In this document: positions 8,705 through 16,024 of the stretch, in pieces
How positions within the stretch are numbered: position 1 is the stretch's first letter
How the letters are laid out: each line of letters starts with the position of its first letter
Assembly (NCBI GenBank): GCA_018398765.1
Contig: JAHBMJ010002749.1
Location: forward strand, 1-16,269
DNA from: Chromera velia
Taxonomy: Eukaryota > Sar > Chromeraceae
Length of the DNA: 16,269 bases
Direction of reading: 5' to 3'
Made by a program: the position numbers and the translations under genes
Notes under the pieces: model-generated
Seen by the model: the letters and a program-made list of their open reading frames with translations, nothing else
Told to the model about the DNA's origin: nothing
The model's database searches: none

Positions 8705-8753
8705 GAAGAGACGCCCCACACGATGTTTAATTTTGTAAGTCCGTCTCCATCAG
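8640..8753 (+). other. Candidate intron that would remove the in-frame TAG
   Basis: A GT at 8640-8641 (GAAG|GTGTGG) and an AG at 8752-8753 (CCGTCTCCATCAG) would excise 114 nt including the TAG and join codons in phase (G plus AC gives Asp). The donor is weak and the acceptor reasonable. The alternatives are stop-codon readthrough or a disabling mutation. Confidence 0.3.
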
Positions 8754-9442
8754 ACGAAGCAGTGCCAATGAGGCTTGGCTTGATCGAGCGGAGGCAAATT
8801 CCCCACAAGGTTGAAGCCGGGGCGCAATTCGGCCGCACAGGAAGTGACGGGCGGCAAGATGACTTTGCAGAGGGGTCAGACGTGGAAGCAGCACGCCAGA
8901 CTGCCCTCAGGAGTCATGGAGACGGGGATGTTTTGGTGAAGACAGGCAGGGCAGAAAGAAAGAAACAGAAGCAGCAGGAGAAGAAAGAGAGACAAAGACA
9001 AGCAAAGCATGAAAGTGAGATGAATGCATTGAGGGAGGAGAAGTCTGCGTCAACAAACGCGCAGATGTCGAGGCAAACACGAAGGAGAGAAGAGAGAGAG
9101 AGGACAAAAGCGGAGGAAAAGGAGAAAACAAAAATGTCGGGGCGAATTCAGGACACAAGAAGCAAGGCAGAGCGAGAGAGAGATGAAGAGATAGCAGCGC
9201 GAGCCAGGGAGGGACCGAAGGTTCCATTCTATCATGTCCAGGGGGCAACTCCCTTTATCCCGCGCGTTGTACTACCTCCAGAAGAAGGAATGCAGGGGGG
9301 GAGGCTGTATATTCCACAAGCGCCTAAGCCTCCGTTGATGGAGATGAGAAGTCTGCACACCACGCAGACTAGCACGCAGACCTCTAACCGTCCTCGCTAT
9401 TTGTCTACACAGGATGTGAGGGAGAGAATGGGGTACTGTTGA
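8723..9442 (+). CDS. Charged coiled-coil ORF, downstream half, with conserved-looking C-terminus
   Basis: This frame (239 residues from the ATG at 8723) is the same frame as the ORF ending at 8704; only a TAG and six codons separate them. Residues about 75-163 are an extremely basic/acidic coiled coil rich in Lys, Arg, Glu and Gln. The C-terminal part is compositionally ordinary and looks selected: VPFYHVQGATPFIPRVVLPP, then GGRLYIPQAPKPPLMEM, then RPRYLSTQDVRERMGYC. This block is the best query for homology. I recognise no family. It may be the C-terminus of a host gene captured by element A, or a divergent element-encoded structural protein. A short near-duplicate, GGGGTAC(T)GTTGATG, spans the stop region and recurs 35 nt later. 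Confidence 0.6.
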   Translation: MFNFVSPSPSDEAVPMRLGLIERRQIPHKVEAGAQFGRTGSDGRQDDFAEGSDVEAARQTALRSHGDGDVLVKTGRAERKKQKQQEKKERQRQAKHESEMNALREEKSASTNAQMSRQTRRREERERTKAEEKEKTKMSGRIQDTRSKAERERDEEIAARAREGPKVPFYHVQGATPFIPRVVLPPEEGMQGGRLYIPQAPKPPLMEMRSLHTTQTSTQTSNRPRYLSTQDVRERMGYC

Positions 9443-10055
9443 TGCAAGATCCTAGGTAAGATCGGGGTACGTTGATGTCTGTGAGCACCTGTTTGTCAGT
9501 GAATGATTGAATGACTGAGGAGTGATGAAGGATGGTCGCGACTGTGTCCAAAGGGGCAGAGGAGAAAAAACAGCATGTATGAGATCAGCGCGGCATATTA
9601 GCTTATTTGTTTGCCTTGCTTATCTGTTTGCTGCAAACTTGTCTGTAAAGCGTGAACCGGAATTCTTTTCTCAGTCTGCTGTGGCGTGTGTCTGTATGAC
9701 CGCGCGTGGACGCGGTCATCAAGGGGGGGGTGGCACGGTATGAATAAGGGTTGGCAGCTGTGATGCTTGATTCAGAACGAAAGTCAACTACCAATTGATA
9801 ATGGGAAAGAGAAAGAAAGTCACAGGAAAGATTGAGAGCAAACTTAAGAAAAGAGAAAGTGAGGAAATGAAAAGAAGGAAGAGATACAACCCCTGATTTC
9901 TTTTGCAAATCCACAGTGGATGGAAGATGTTGATCTAATCAATGATCGACACGGCATAATTGCATCAGTCCTACAGAGTTGCATGGAGGAATCAATTTGG
10001 CAATGCGTCTTCTGTGTGAGCCAGCGTGGACGTGGCTTGAGGGGGGAAGTGGCAC
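9443..10055. other. 3' portion of element A interior, no gene, with duplicated polypurine-tract region
   Basis: No gene is seen. A sequence beginning GCGTGGACGCGG, followed by a G-run and TGGCACGG, lies at about 9703-9738. It recurs in related form at 10024-10057 (GCGTGGACGTGG, G-run, TGGCACGT) immediately before the right repeat. A purine-rich stretch runs from about 9800 to 9890. The polypurine tract of element A is at 10039-10049. Confidence 0.5.
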
Positions 10056-10312
10056 GTAACGTGGTGAGGCCTTCAAGCTGCGCCACGGCATGCAAGTCGT
10101 ATGTCAGGATTGCATGAAGCGTGCACATGCCGAGCGACCTCGCGTATGCAATTAAGGGAATTGCAATTAAGTCATGCACATGCAGGCAGTCAATCATGAG
10201 TCAAGCTTTCGTATGTCAATGACAGTCTCAAGAAGCAGAACCCTTGTATGACAGACCTTGTAAGTGTGTGCCTCCAAGCTAAGTCTTAGCTGAGGCACCA
10301 CACAACGTTAGG
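10055..10312 (+). repeat. Right 258-bp direct repeat of element A (3' LTR-like)
   Basis: This is the same length as the left copy at 7497-7754. By eye, 9 substitutions separate the copies and no indels. Several are C-to-T or G-to-A changes at CpG (for example GTGGCG to GTGGTG and GTGCGC to GTGCAC). The hairpins of the left copy are retained, two of the changes being compatible with G-U pairing. The TATAAG of the left copy is TGTAAG here. Confidence 0.8.
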
Positions 10313-10681
10313 AATAGTACAGTAACTTTAGGGTCTAAGACCCCCTAAAGTTACCATATTTTAGTAACTTTGAGAGTTGCCGTAGAGTTACTAAAATATA
10401 GTAAAAAGGTTTTGCTATCATAGTAAAATTAGTGTGTACACGCTGGCAGTTTTTTTCAGTAGTGTGACACTGTTTTAAAATGTTTTCTCTGCTTCAGACA
10501 TGCAGTAAAATGATTTAAAGCTGTCAGTTCAAGAAAATAGATATTAATGCAGAGAGGTTCAACTTCAGAAAGACGTCTCAGACAACAGTTGCTTGAAGCA
10601 GTATAGCTTTCTTCTCCTGCGAAGCAGCTAGGCTTCCTTCACGTCTACTCACTGAAGCAACTGGGCTTCCTACCTATTCTG
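10313..10681. repeat. AT-rich spacer with two adjacent perfect hairpins and an 18-bp repeat pair
   Basis: Between elements A and B there is no gene. Hairpin 1 has 12-bp perfect arms, GTAACTTTAGGG (10322-10333) and its complement (10343-10354). Hairpin 2, one base later, has 14-bp perfect arms, ATATTTTAGTAACT (10356-10369) and its complement (10386-10399). Further on, GAAGCAGCTAGGCTTCCT (10621-10638) and GAAGCAACTGGGCTTCCT (10654-10671) form a direct repeat with two mismatches. Confidence 0.6.
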
Positions 10682-10986
10682 TAGGGCCTGTACAAGGCGC
10701 CACCGCAAGGCTGGCGGGGCACTTATCTGCTTAATGGGCTGCTCGCACGGAGTATGGGCGCAGGATCGATGAACGCGTGCGTCTGTGCACTGATCAATAC
10801 TTGCAGTGAAGCATGCGTTCTGTTTGAAGCCATTAAAAGGGCATGATGATGGACTTAATTAGCAGTATGACCATTGATTATCAAACCTTCTGTCTAGTGA
10901 ACTCCCTCAAGACCGGTCTGTATGTTGAGCCTCTGCCATCTAGCCACCACACTGCTAAGAAGCCATTACAATAGATTAAGCCCCGT
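10682..10986 (+). repeat. Left 305-bp direct repeat of element B (5' LTR-like)
   Basis: This sequence recurs at 13640-13944 in the same orientation, with the same length and 7 substitutions by my count (about 97.7% identity). It starts TAGGGCCTGTAC and ends GAGCCCCGT or AAGCCCCGT, whose complement ACGGGGCT gives a weak terminal inversion. There is no coding frame. TTCTG immediately precedes it (10677-10681) and also occurs 2 nt after the right copy (13947-13951), a candidate target duplication. Confidence 0.8.
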
Positions 10987-11400
10987 ACATCATTAACAGA
11001 TTGGTTAGCAGAGCTTCTGGTTACACGGGGAGGCAGTGTTTGTTGGCTTTCTGAAACTTTATTGTATTGACAAGAAGAGAAAACGGGCAGAGGTTTCTTA
11101 CCACTGTGTACAAAGTCTGTACTGATTATAGTGCTGTGCTAGCTTGCCAGTGGAAAAGTCAGTGAGGGAGAAGAGATTCCGTCTCCTGTTTGTTGTTTAT
11201 TCTTTATCGTCTGCTTTGGGTTCCTGCTGAAGATTTTTCTAGAGATGGAATCGCCTATGTCTTTCGTCCTCACCGCCTGCTCGGCCATGAAGAGAGGAGC
11301 CGGATGGGAATGGACTGGGGCGAGGAGAAGACCGGAAGAAGAATTTTTGAGGAGGGAGTGAGACGAAGACTGAAGGAGCTGATGGTCGTTTCTGGCTGTG

Positions 11401-11823
11401 ATGGAGCACAAGGTGCCCATGCCCAATAAGTACCCCGTTGATGAAAGAATTTGTGGGAAGAGAAGTCTGGAGGGAAGACTTCAAGTTGTTTTTCTTGTCG
11501 CTCTCTGTTTGCTTTTGCATGGTGCCTCGGTGCGTGGGGAACTCCCTGTGTATGTATATAGTGACTGCAGGTGCAGTGATCTCCGAGTGGAGGGGGACGC
11601 TGGTACGCACGGCGGAACCTTCTGCAAGGGACCCTACTGCACTGTGCAGAGGGAGGAGGAAGACGGGGGATTGCTGGATTCTACGGAAAGCTTGGAGTGT
11701 GTCTGGGGTGGCTGTTTCAGTGTTGGAGGTGAGGCTTGTGAGGAAGAAGAAAGAGCGACAAGAGGGGATAGGTTCGCTAGCTGTATCTCAGAAACTTTAT
11801 GTCGCCTTCTAAATAAACAGTAG
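11401..11823 (+). CDS. Small cysteine-rich protein with signal peptide (element B cargo)
   Basis: The product is 140 residues from the ATG at 11401. A hydrophobic core at about 28-40 (VVFLVALCLLLHG) preceded by basic residues looks like a signal peptide, with likely cleavage near RGELPV; Met7 is an alternative start. The remainder has nine cysteines. Their pattern includes CRCSD, CKGPYC, CVWGGC, EACEE and CISETLC, ending LLNKQ. The C-x-G-x-Y-C segment and the late C....LC recall small disulfide-rich extracellular domains such as the ET or three-finger types, but this is only a visual resemblance. AATAAA at 11812-11817 overlaps the last codons. A donor-like GAG/GTGAGG inside the frame leaves alternative splicing possible. 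The cargo role is inferred from the flanking repeats. Confidence 0.5.
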   Translation: MEHKVPMPNKYPVDERICGKRSLEGRLQVVFLVALCLLLHGASVRGELPVYVYSDCRCSDLRVEGDAGTHGGTFCKGPYCTVQREEEDGGLLDSTESLECVWGGCFSVGGEACEEEERATRGDRFASCISETLCRLLNKQ

Positions 11824-13639
11824 TGCCATGGGGGCACGGCGACATACTCACAAGTCAGTGAATCTGTGGGGATTGAGTTTTGGAAAATTTGTTTTGGGAG
11901 GAGGAAGGATGGGGTGTGAGAAGGAAGGAGACTGTGTGTTGAGGTGGTTGTGGCTTTGGGTGGTTCGTTCTCTCACAGTGTCTCTCTGCATCCTGACTGT
12001 CTTGTTTCTCCAGATAGGAAGATATCATGGGGATTCAGGTGGTTGAGATGAAGCGAGAGAAAAGAAGAAAAGAAAAGAATGAAGTGAAGGTTGGAGGTGA
12101 GAGAGGAGATTGCCATACGAGAAGAACACAGGAAGAAAGGAAGAAGAAGCAATCATTAGAGAAGCAGAGAAGCAATTTTTGTGGGAAAATGAATGTGGGG
12201 ATGAGGATGGTGATGATGGGTCTCGATTTATCTTTGTTTTCCCCTTTGCACTCTGATTCCATTCCTTCCGTCCACCTTCGTATTGCATTGGGGGTTGTAT
12301 AAATTTTCTACTTCCCCAGAGTGTTCTGTCCTATCTGGGCTAGGGGGGGAAGAAAGAAGAAGTCGAGAGCTGTTGTCTGGATGCACGTTAGGGATCATGC
12401 GAGTGCTTTGTTTCTCTGGCTGTCTCTGCCTGTTGTCTTTACTTTCTCTCTGTGTGTCTGTCTGTCTGGGTGTTGGGGGGGAGAGTGAAAGGAAACGTAA
12501 GAAAGTAGATGAGTTCCAAAAGAGACGCGCAGATGACAGAAACAGAAGAGAGAGTACACCTGAAGAGAGAGGCGTAGGTCTTTTCACGATCTTTGTCACT
12601 CTGTGTCTGTTCTGTTCATCAGAGACAGATGGAGTGGAAAGGAACGGAGTGTCCATGGAACTCTCACTGTTTTGTTACGGTTGCTGTGCTACTCCCCTGA
12701 ATCGTTTGATTGAGTCCTGCTCAAGGTTGAGTGTGACTGAGAGGTGTGTATAGAGAGCAAGTTGTAGTCTCTCCTGTGTGCAGAGACTGAGTGAGAACAG
12801 AAGAACACGTGGGACAATACATGTAAGAAGAGAGTGAAGAGCTGAGTGGGGAGAATAGCCAGCATCAGTGCAGAATAAGTGACCATGACACTAACGCAGC
12901 GAACGAGAAGAGTGCAGATCAGAGAGAGTCACTGAGAGTGTATTGATTCTGTTTAATCGCGTTCTCCGGTTCCGTGATGGTCTTGTTCAAAGAAAGGCGC
13001 ACACCGTTTGCGGCTGCATTTATGCATGTGTAGTCGCAGTGTTTCAGAAATTCCTGCAGAGTTCACCCAGCAGGTTGGACATATTCTGCAGAGCATCGAG
13101 CAGAACATCACCACCTCACAGTAGGGGTAGCAGCAGACAGCGTTTGGAGAACGGAAGTGCGAACGAAGTGTGTCTGAAGGAGCACAGAGCTACATATTAA
13201 TAAGCGGGCTACGTGTGAATTCGGCCTTAGCGCAGCGGAGGGCCCGAGGGGAGAAGACAAAACGGAGAGGTTTAGAGAAGGTAGCGTGTGCAGCACACTG
13301 AGTGTGTTGTCGGCTAGAGATGGGAGGCATTGCGGTCCTTTAGGACTGGAGGCCAGCATGTACCCTGAACAGTCGACTGGTAATTGAGCGCTTAGGGGCT
13401 CCAGCAGATGGCGTAAGAGGGTGTACTGAGCCAAACACTTACATTTTGGAGGTCGACTGCAGATGTGTATACAGATTCAAGCCTGTTGATTGGTATCGTG
13501 TAGTCACTTGATTTCTGTTTTTATTAGTTCGTTTGCTTTGAGAGCAGGCAGATGTAGGGTGAGATGGTGAGAGACGGTGAGAGAAAAGAAAGGAAATGTG
13601 AGCCGAGCGTGGACGTTGGCCTTAGTGAGCGGGCAGATA
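11824..13639. other. Remaining interior of element B, no gene assigned
   Basis: Several frames are open but low in complexity, and none is convincing. Splice-like signals are present: a strong acceptor TTTCTCCAG near 12013, a donor-like GTAAGAAAG near 12498 and an acceptor TTCATCAG near 12620. Spliced cargo or host exons are therefore possible. A purine-rich block spans about 12045-12180. GGCCTTAGCGCAGCGG near 13223 resembles GGCCTTAGTGAGCGG near 13618, just before the right repeat. Confidence 0.4.
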
Positions 13640-13944
13640 TAGGGCCTGTACGAGGCGCCGCCGCAAGGCTGGCGGGGCACTTATCTGCTTGACGGGCTGC
13701 TCGCACGGAGTATGGGCGCAGGATCGATGAACGCGTGCGTCTGTGCACTGATCAATACTTGCAGTGAAGCATGCGTTCTGTTTGAAGCCATTGAAAGGGC
13801 ATGATGATGGACTTAATTAGCAGTATGACCATTGATTATCAAACCTTCTGTCTAGTGAACTCCCTTAAGACCGGTCTGTATGTTGAGCCTCTGCCATCTA
13901 GCCACCACACTGCTAAGAAGCCATTACAATAGATTGAGCCCCGT
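13640..13944 (+). repeat. Right 305-bp direct repeat of element B (3' LTR-like)
   Basis: It is collinear with 10682-10986, with 7 substitutions and no indels. All seven changes are transitions. It directly abuts the next repeat, which begins TGTTCTGTACTG at 13945. Confidence 0.8.
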
Positions 13945-14097
13945 TGTTCTGTACTGCTCTGATCCTATTTATCAGAAGGCAGCCAGAATCTAGAAGGATT
14001 TCTAAAAGACCTAGTCCTAGGCGGAGACAGGACGTAAGCTTTCTATAGCGCAAGAGTCTAACAGTGAAGGCTGTGTCCAATACTGTTTGCAGGTTGA
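13945..14097 (+). repeat. First copy of dispersed repeat R3, left part (interrupted by hAT-like insertion)
   Basis: Positions 13945-14096 match 16025-16176 at equal length with about 8 differences. The match begins TGTTCTGTACTG and runs to CAGGTTG. The copy then breaks at the transposon insertion and resumes at 15478 to at least 15569, matching 16178-16269. CTAGTCCTAGG lies inside. After removing the insertion and one target copy, the two R3 starts are 700 bp apart. Confidence 0.8.
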
Positions 14098-14569
14098 CAG
14101 GGTTGCTTTTCTGGTTGGTAACAGGTCTAGTCTACCGGCAATTATCGATAACCGGTAATGGCCTCAGTCTGCCTTCCTTTTACCAACAAAAAAATAATAA
14201 AAATTAGGGTCCCCAAAAAAAAATTTCGCCTGCGGCGCCAATCTTTAAAAACGTGTTTTTAAGTGTTTATTGGCATTTGAAAAGCCTATTCACAAAAAAA
14301 AAATAAATATTAAAAAAATATAAATTTTTAACTGCTTCACCCCTATAAGTGGCAAAAAGTTCTAACAGCTCTATGATAGCGTCTGTCCAGCAACTACTCT
14401 CTTTTTTGACTTTGCTTCATCTCTCACTATTCTGCTTCTCTGTATATCAGGCCTTGACCGTCGTTAGAGAGCGATCAAAGTAAGAGATGAAAAAAGCCTA
14501 CTTCTTTCTGAAAAACGAGGAGATGGTAAACCTGCGGCTCTGTACTTGCGCAGCCCCTGCCCGGTTTGC

Positions 14570-14612
14570 TGAGGGGGGAGGAGCAAGAAGAACATTGCTT
14601 CTTCGAGCTCCC
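14570..14612. repeat. Imperfect GC-rich hairpin inside the hAT-like element
   Basis: A purine-rich arm (GAGGGGGGAGGAGCAAGAAG) is followed after a short loop by CTTCTTCGAGCTCCCCCC, which pairs with it at both ends but has a mismatched middle. Role unknown. Confidence 0.4.
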
Positions 14613-14677
14613 CCCGTGGTACGGCTGAGCAAAAAGAATGAAAGAGAGTCACTCTCCCTACCACAGGACCAAACAGC

Positions 14678-14943
14678 TTCCGTTCACACTGTCCCTTTCC
14701 TTATCTCTATTCGCCTATATGCACAGGCCCAAATTATCACCCAATCGACTTAATTCCATTCACACACTTGCCATCCCTATCTCCGTCCGCTTAATAATTA
14801 TAATTATATACAAAGGTCCACTCTCCCTATCTCTATCTGCTCATACACAAACCCAATTGCCTTTCGTTCATATACTTGTCTTCCCTGTCTCTATAAACAC
14901 TTAACCGCCTTTCGTTCACATACTCGCTTTCCTTATTTACTTA
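14678..14943. repeat. Degenerate pyrimidine-rich tandem repeat of about 40-60 bp units
   Basis: Four to five diverged units share the pattern TTYCGTTCACAYACT followed by a C/T-rich stretch TCCCTATCTCTAT and a CGCTTA-like end. Approximate units are 14678-14719, 14754-14793, 14817-14846 (partial), 14859-14904 and 14906-14943. It lies wholly inside the hAT-like element. Confidence 0.55.
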
Positions 14944-14971
14944 TGATTCTTTCATGTTTGCTTGCTTGCAG

Positions 14972-15121
14972 ATGGCAAATCTCCACCCCCCTGGGTCTCC
15001 GGAGTCAGAGGCCCTTCGAGGCCTCAGATATCAGCTTTTAGCGGCGGGTCTTTCTTTGGAGGCTGGAGCACTGGATTGGGGGGACCGCCCAAACTTTAAG
15101 GCGGACTCTTTCCGTTGTTAG
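14972..15121 (+). CDS. 49-residue exon-like ORF inside the hAT-like element
   Basis: An ATG at 14972 directly follows a strong acceptor-like sequence (TTTGCTTGCTTGCAG) and opens 49 codons to the TAG at 15119-15121. The translation is not low-complexity and includes NLHPPGSPESEALRGL, then GLSLEAGALDWGDRPNFKAD. The local sequence is GC-richer than the rest of the element. It could be a captured host exon or a transposase remnant. I recognise no family, and chance cannot be excluded at this length. Confidence 0.35.
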   Translation: MANLHPPGSPESEALRGLRYQLLAAGLSLEAGALDWGDRPNFKADSFRC

Positions 15122-15477
15122 AATCGTGTAGGTGCATTTGTCTGGGCTAGCTGTGGTCATTGCGGCCAGCGGTTCTCTGTCTTTGGACGCCAAGTGCAAG
15201 ATGGGACCCATCGCTTCGACCTGCATCATCTTCAAGCACACTGGCTGCATAGCTGTCCCTATAGATAACGTATTGACTTTTTGAATTAACCTTAAATCTA
15301 GCCTTAAGTGATTGATTGATTGACCTATAACCTAGGACTTAGGTTATTGAAAAGTGTTAGTGACTGTTAGAATTCTGCTAAGTGTTTGCCGACTGCTAGC
15401 AAACTTTGCCAGTAATTACCGGTTACCGGTAATGAAGCTTGTCTACCGCCAAAAAAATTGGCAACCCTGCAGGTTGA

Positions 15478-15569
15478 TTTTCTCGAAGGGAATTGTTTTC
15501 TAAAAAGTGTAAAACTGTCGATCTAATCTTGTTTGAAGTGTCACTTGGATTTCTGATCTTGTTTTGCTG
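15478..15569 (+). repeat. First copy of repeat R3, right part after the insertion
   Basis: This matches 16178-16269 (to the window end) with about 7 differences in 92 bases and starts TTTTCTCGAAGGG. Because the second copy is cut off by the window, the true right boundary is unknown. Confidence 0.75.
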
Positions 15570-16024
15570 ATTGAAAGACTTTGTGTTGCTCATTGAGTCT
15601 TCCAGAAAGTCTTTTACACATGCGACAGTCCATCTTTGGTGTGATGCAGGCCGCAGTTGGCTGGCTCGGCCTTGGCTCGGCATGATTTTATCTCGGCATG
15701 ACTCGAAAGACTTCTGAGTCGAAAGACTAGGTCTTAAAGGACTTTAGCTCGGCTTTGCTCATGGTATAAGTCTTTTAGCTCGGCCTTTCTCACTGCATAA
15801 ATGCCATACTAGTCCTGACTAAAGCTTTATATGGCTTGATCAGGTGTCTCAGTATTACTTGGTCGGGTATTATTCTAAGTCTAGGCCTTTTAGTACTTAG
15901 AGTCTATTCTTAGTCTAGACCTTCTAGTACTTAGGCCTATTTATTTCTGTTTTTAAAGTTTGGGGTTCCACTACTATATAACACATGCCCCCTTTTAAAG
16001 TTTGGGGTTCTACGCGTCACCACG
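15570..16024. repeat. Spacer between R3 copies with several short tandem repeats
   Basis: No gene is seen. Contents are a cluster of CTCGGC motifs (about 15664-15786), including a two-unit repeat with TTTAGCTCGGC near 15742 and 15775. A 34-bp unit is duplicated at 15873-15906 and 15907-15939 with a few changes. An 18-bp sequence, TTTTAAAGTTTGGGGTTC, occurs exactly at 15951-15968 and 15993-16010. The whole interval may be the remaining part of a 700-bp repeat unit. Confidence 0.5.

Larger units (their letters stand above)
7497..10312 (+). mobile_element. Element A: non-autonomous LTR-retroelement-like unit with a coiled-coil ORF
   Basis: Two matched direct repeats of 258 bp enclose 2.3 kb. 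TGGTAGCAAAG (7755-7765) directly follows the left repeat. It matches at 10 of 11 positions the complement of the 3' end of eukaryotic initiator tRNA-Met (CTCTGCTACCA), the usual reverse-transcription primer site. A polypurine tract, GAGGGGGGAAG (10039-10049), precedes the right repeat by 5 nt. AGTAC occurs just outside the left repeat (7492-7496) and 3 nt beyond the right one (10316-10320), an imperfect candidate target duplication. No gag, protease, reverse transcriptase, RNase H or integrase motif is visible. The interior instead encodes a charged coiled-coil frame. Alternatively, the two repeats are independent insertions flanking a host gene. Confidence 0.55.
10682..13944 (+). mobile_element. 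Element B: LTR-like unit carrying a cysteine-rich secreted ORF
   Basis: Two 305-bp direct repeats bracket 2653 bp. TGGTTAGCAGAGC at 11002-11014, 15 nt inside the left repeat, resembles the initiator-tRNA-Met primer site TGGTAGCAGAG with one extra T. The motif AGCGTGGACG followed by TGGC-TT just upstream of the right repeat (13606-13622) matches the sequence just upstream of the right repeat of element A (10023-10038), suggesting related replication signals. A purine-rich stretch lies at about 13567-13600, further from the repeat than usual. No retroviral protein motifs were found. The interior holds the ORF at 11401-11823. Independent insertion of the two repeats cannot be excluded. Confidence 0.45.
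14098..15469. mobile_element. 1372-bp hAT-like DNA transposon, apparently non-autonomous
   Basis: The terminal inverted repeats are CAGGGTTGC at the left and GCAACCCTG at the right, 9 bp and perfect. They are flanked by an 8-bp direct repeat CAGGTTGA at 14090-14097 and 15470-15477. The related sequence at 16170-16177 reads CAGGTTGG with no insertion, so it is an empty site. An 8-bp target duplication and CAGGG ends are the signature of the hAT superfamily. Subterminal ACCGGTAAT motifs occur near both ends: AACCGGTAAT at 14150-14159 and a 19-bp near-palindrome at 15417-15435. A GTTGGTAA/TTACCAAC pair lies at 14114-14121 and 14180-14187, and GCCAA/TTGGC near the right end. No transposase frame is visible; the interior has a Y-rich tandem repeat and one exon-like ORF. 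Confidence 0.8.

Noticed and set aside
8735-8740. GTAAGT as a real 5' splice donor
   Set aside because: The same frame continues across it with ordinary coding composition; a matching acceptor that keeps frame was not evident.
13108-13434. 108-codon minus-strand ORF inside element B
   Set aside because: Composition is Leu/Ser-rich without motifs, and it has a competing plus-strand frame; no support beyond length.
13947-13951. TTCTG as a definite target duplication of element B
   Set aside because: It also belongs to the conserved start of repeat R3 (see 16027-16031) and sits 2 nt from the repeat end, so coincidence cannot be ruled out.
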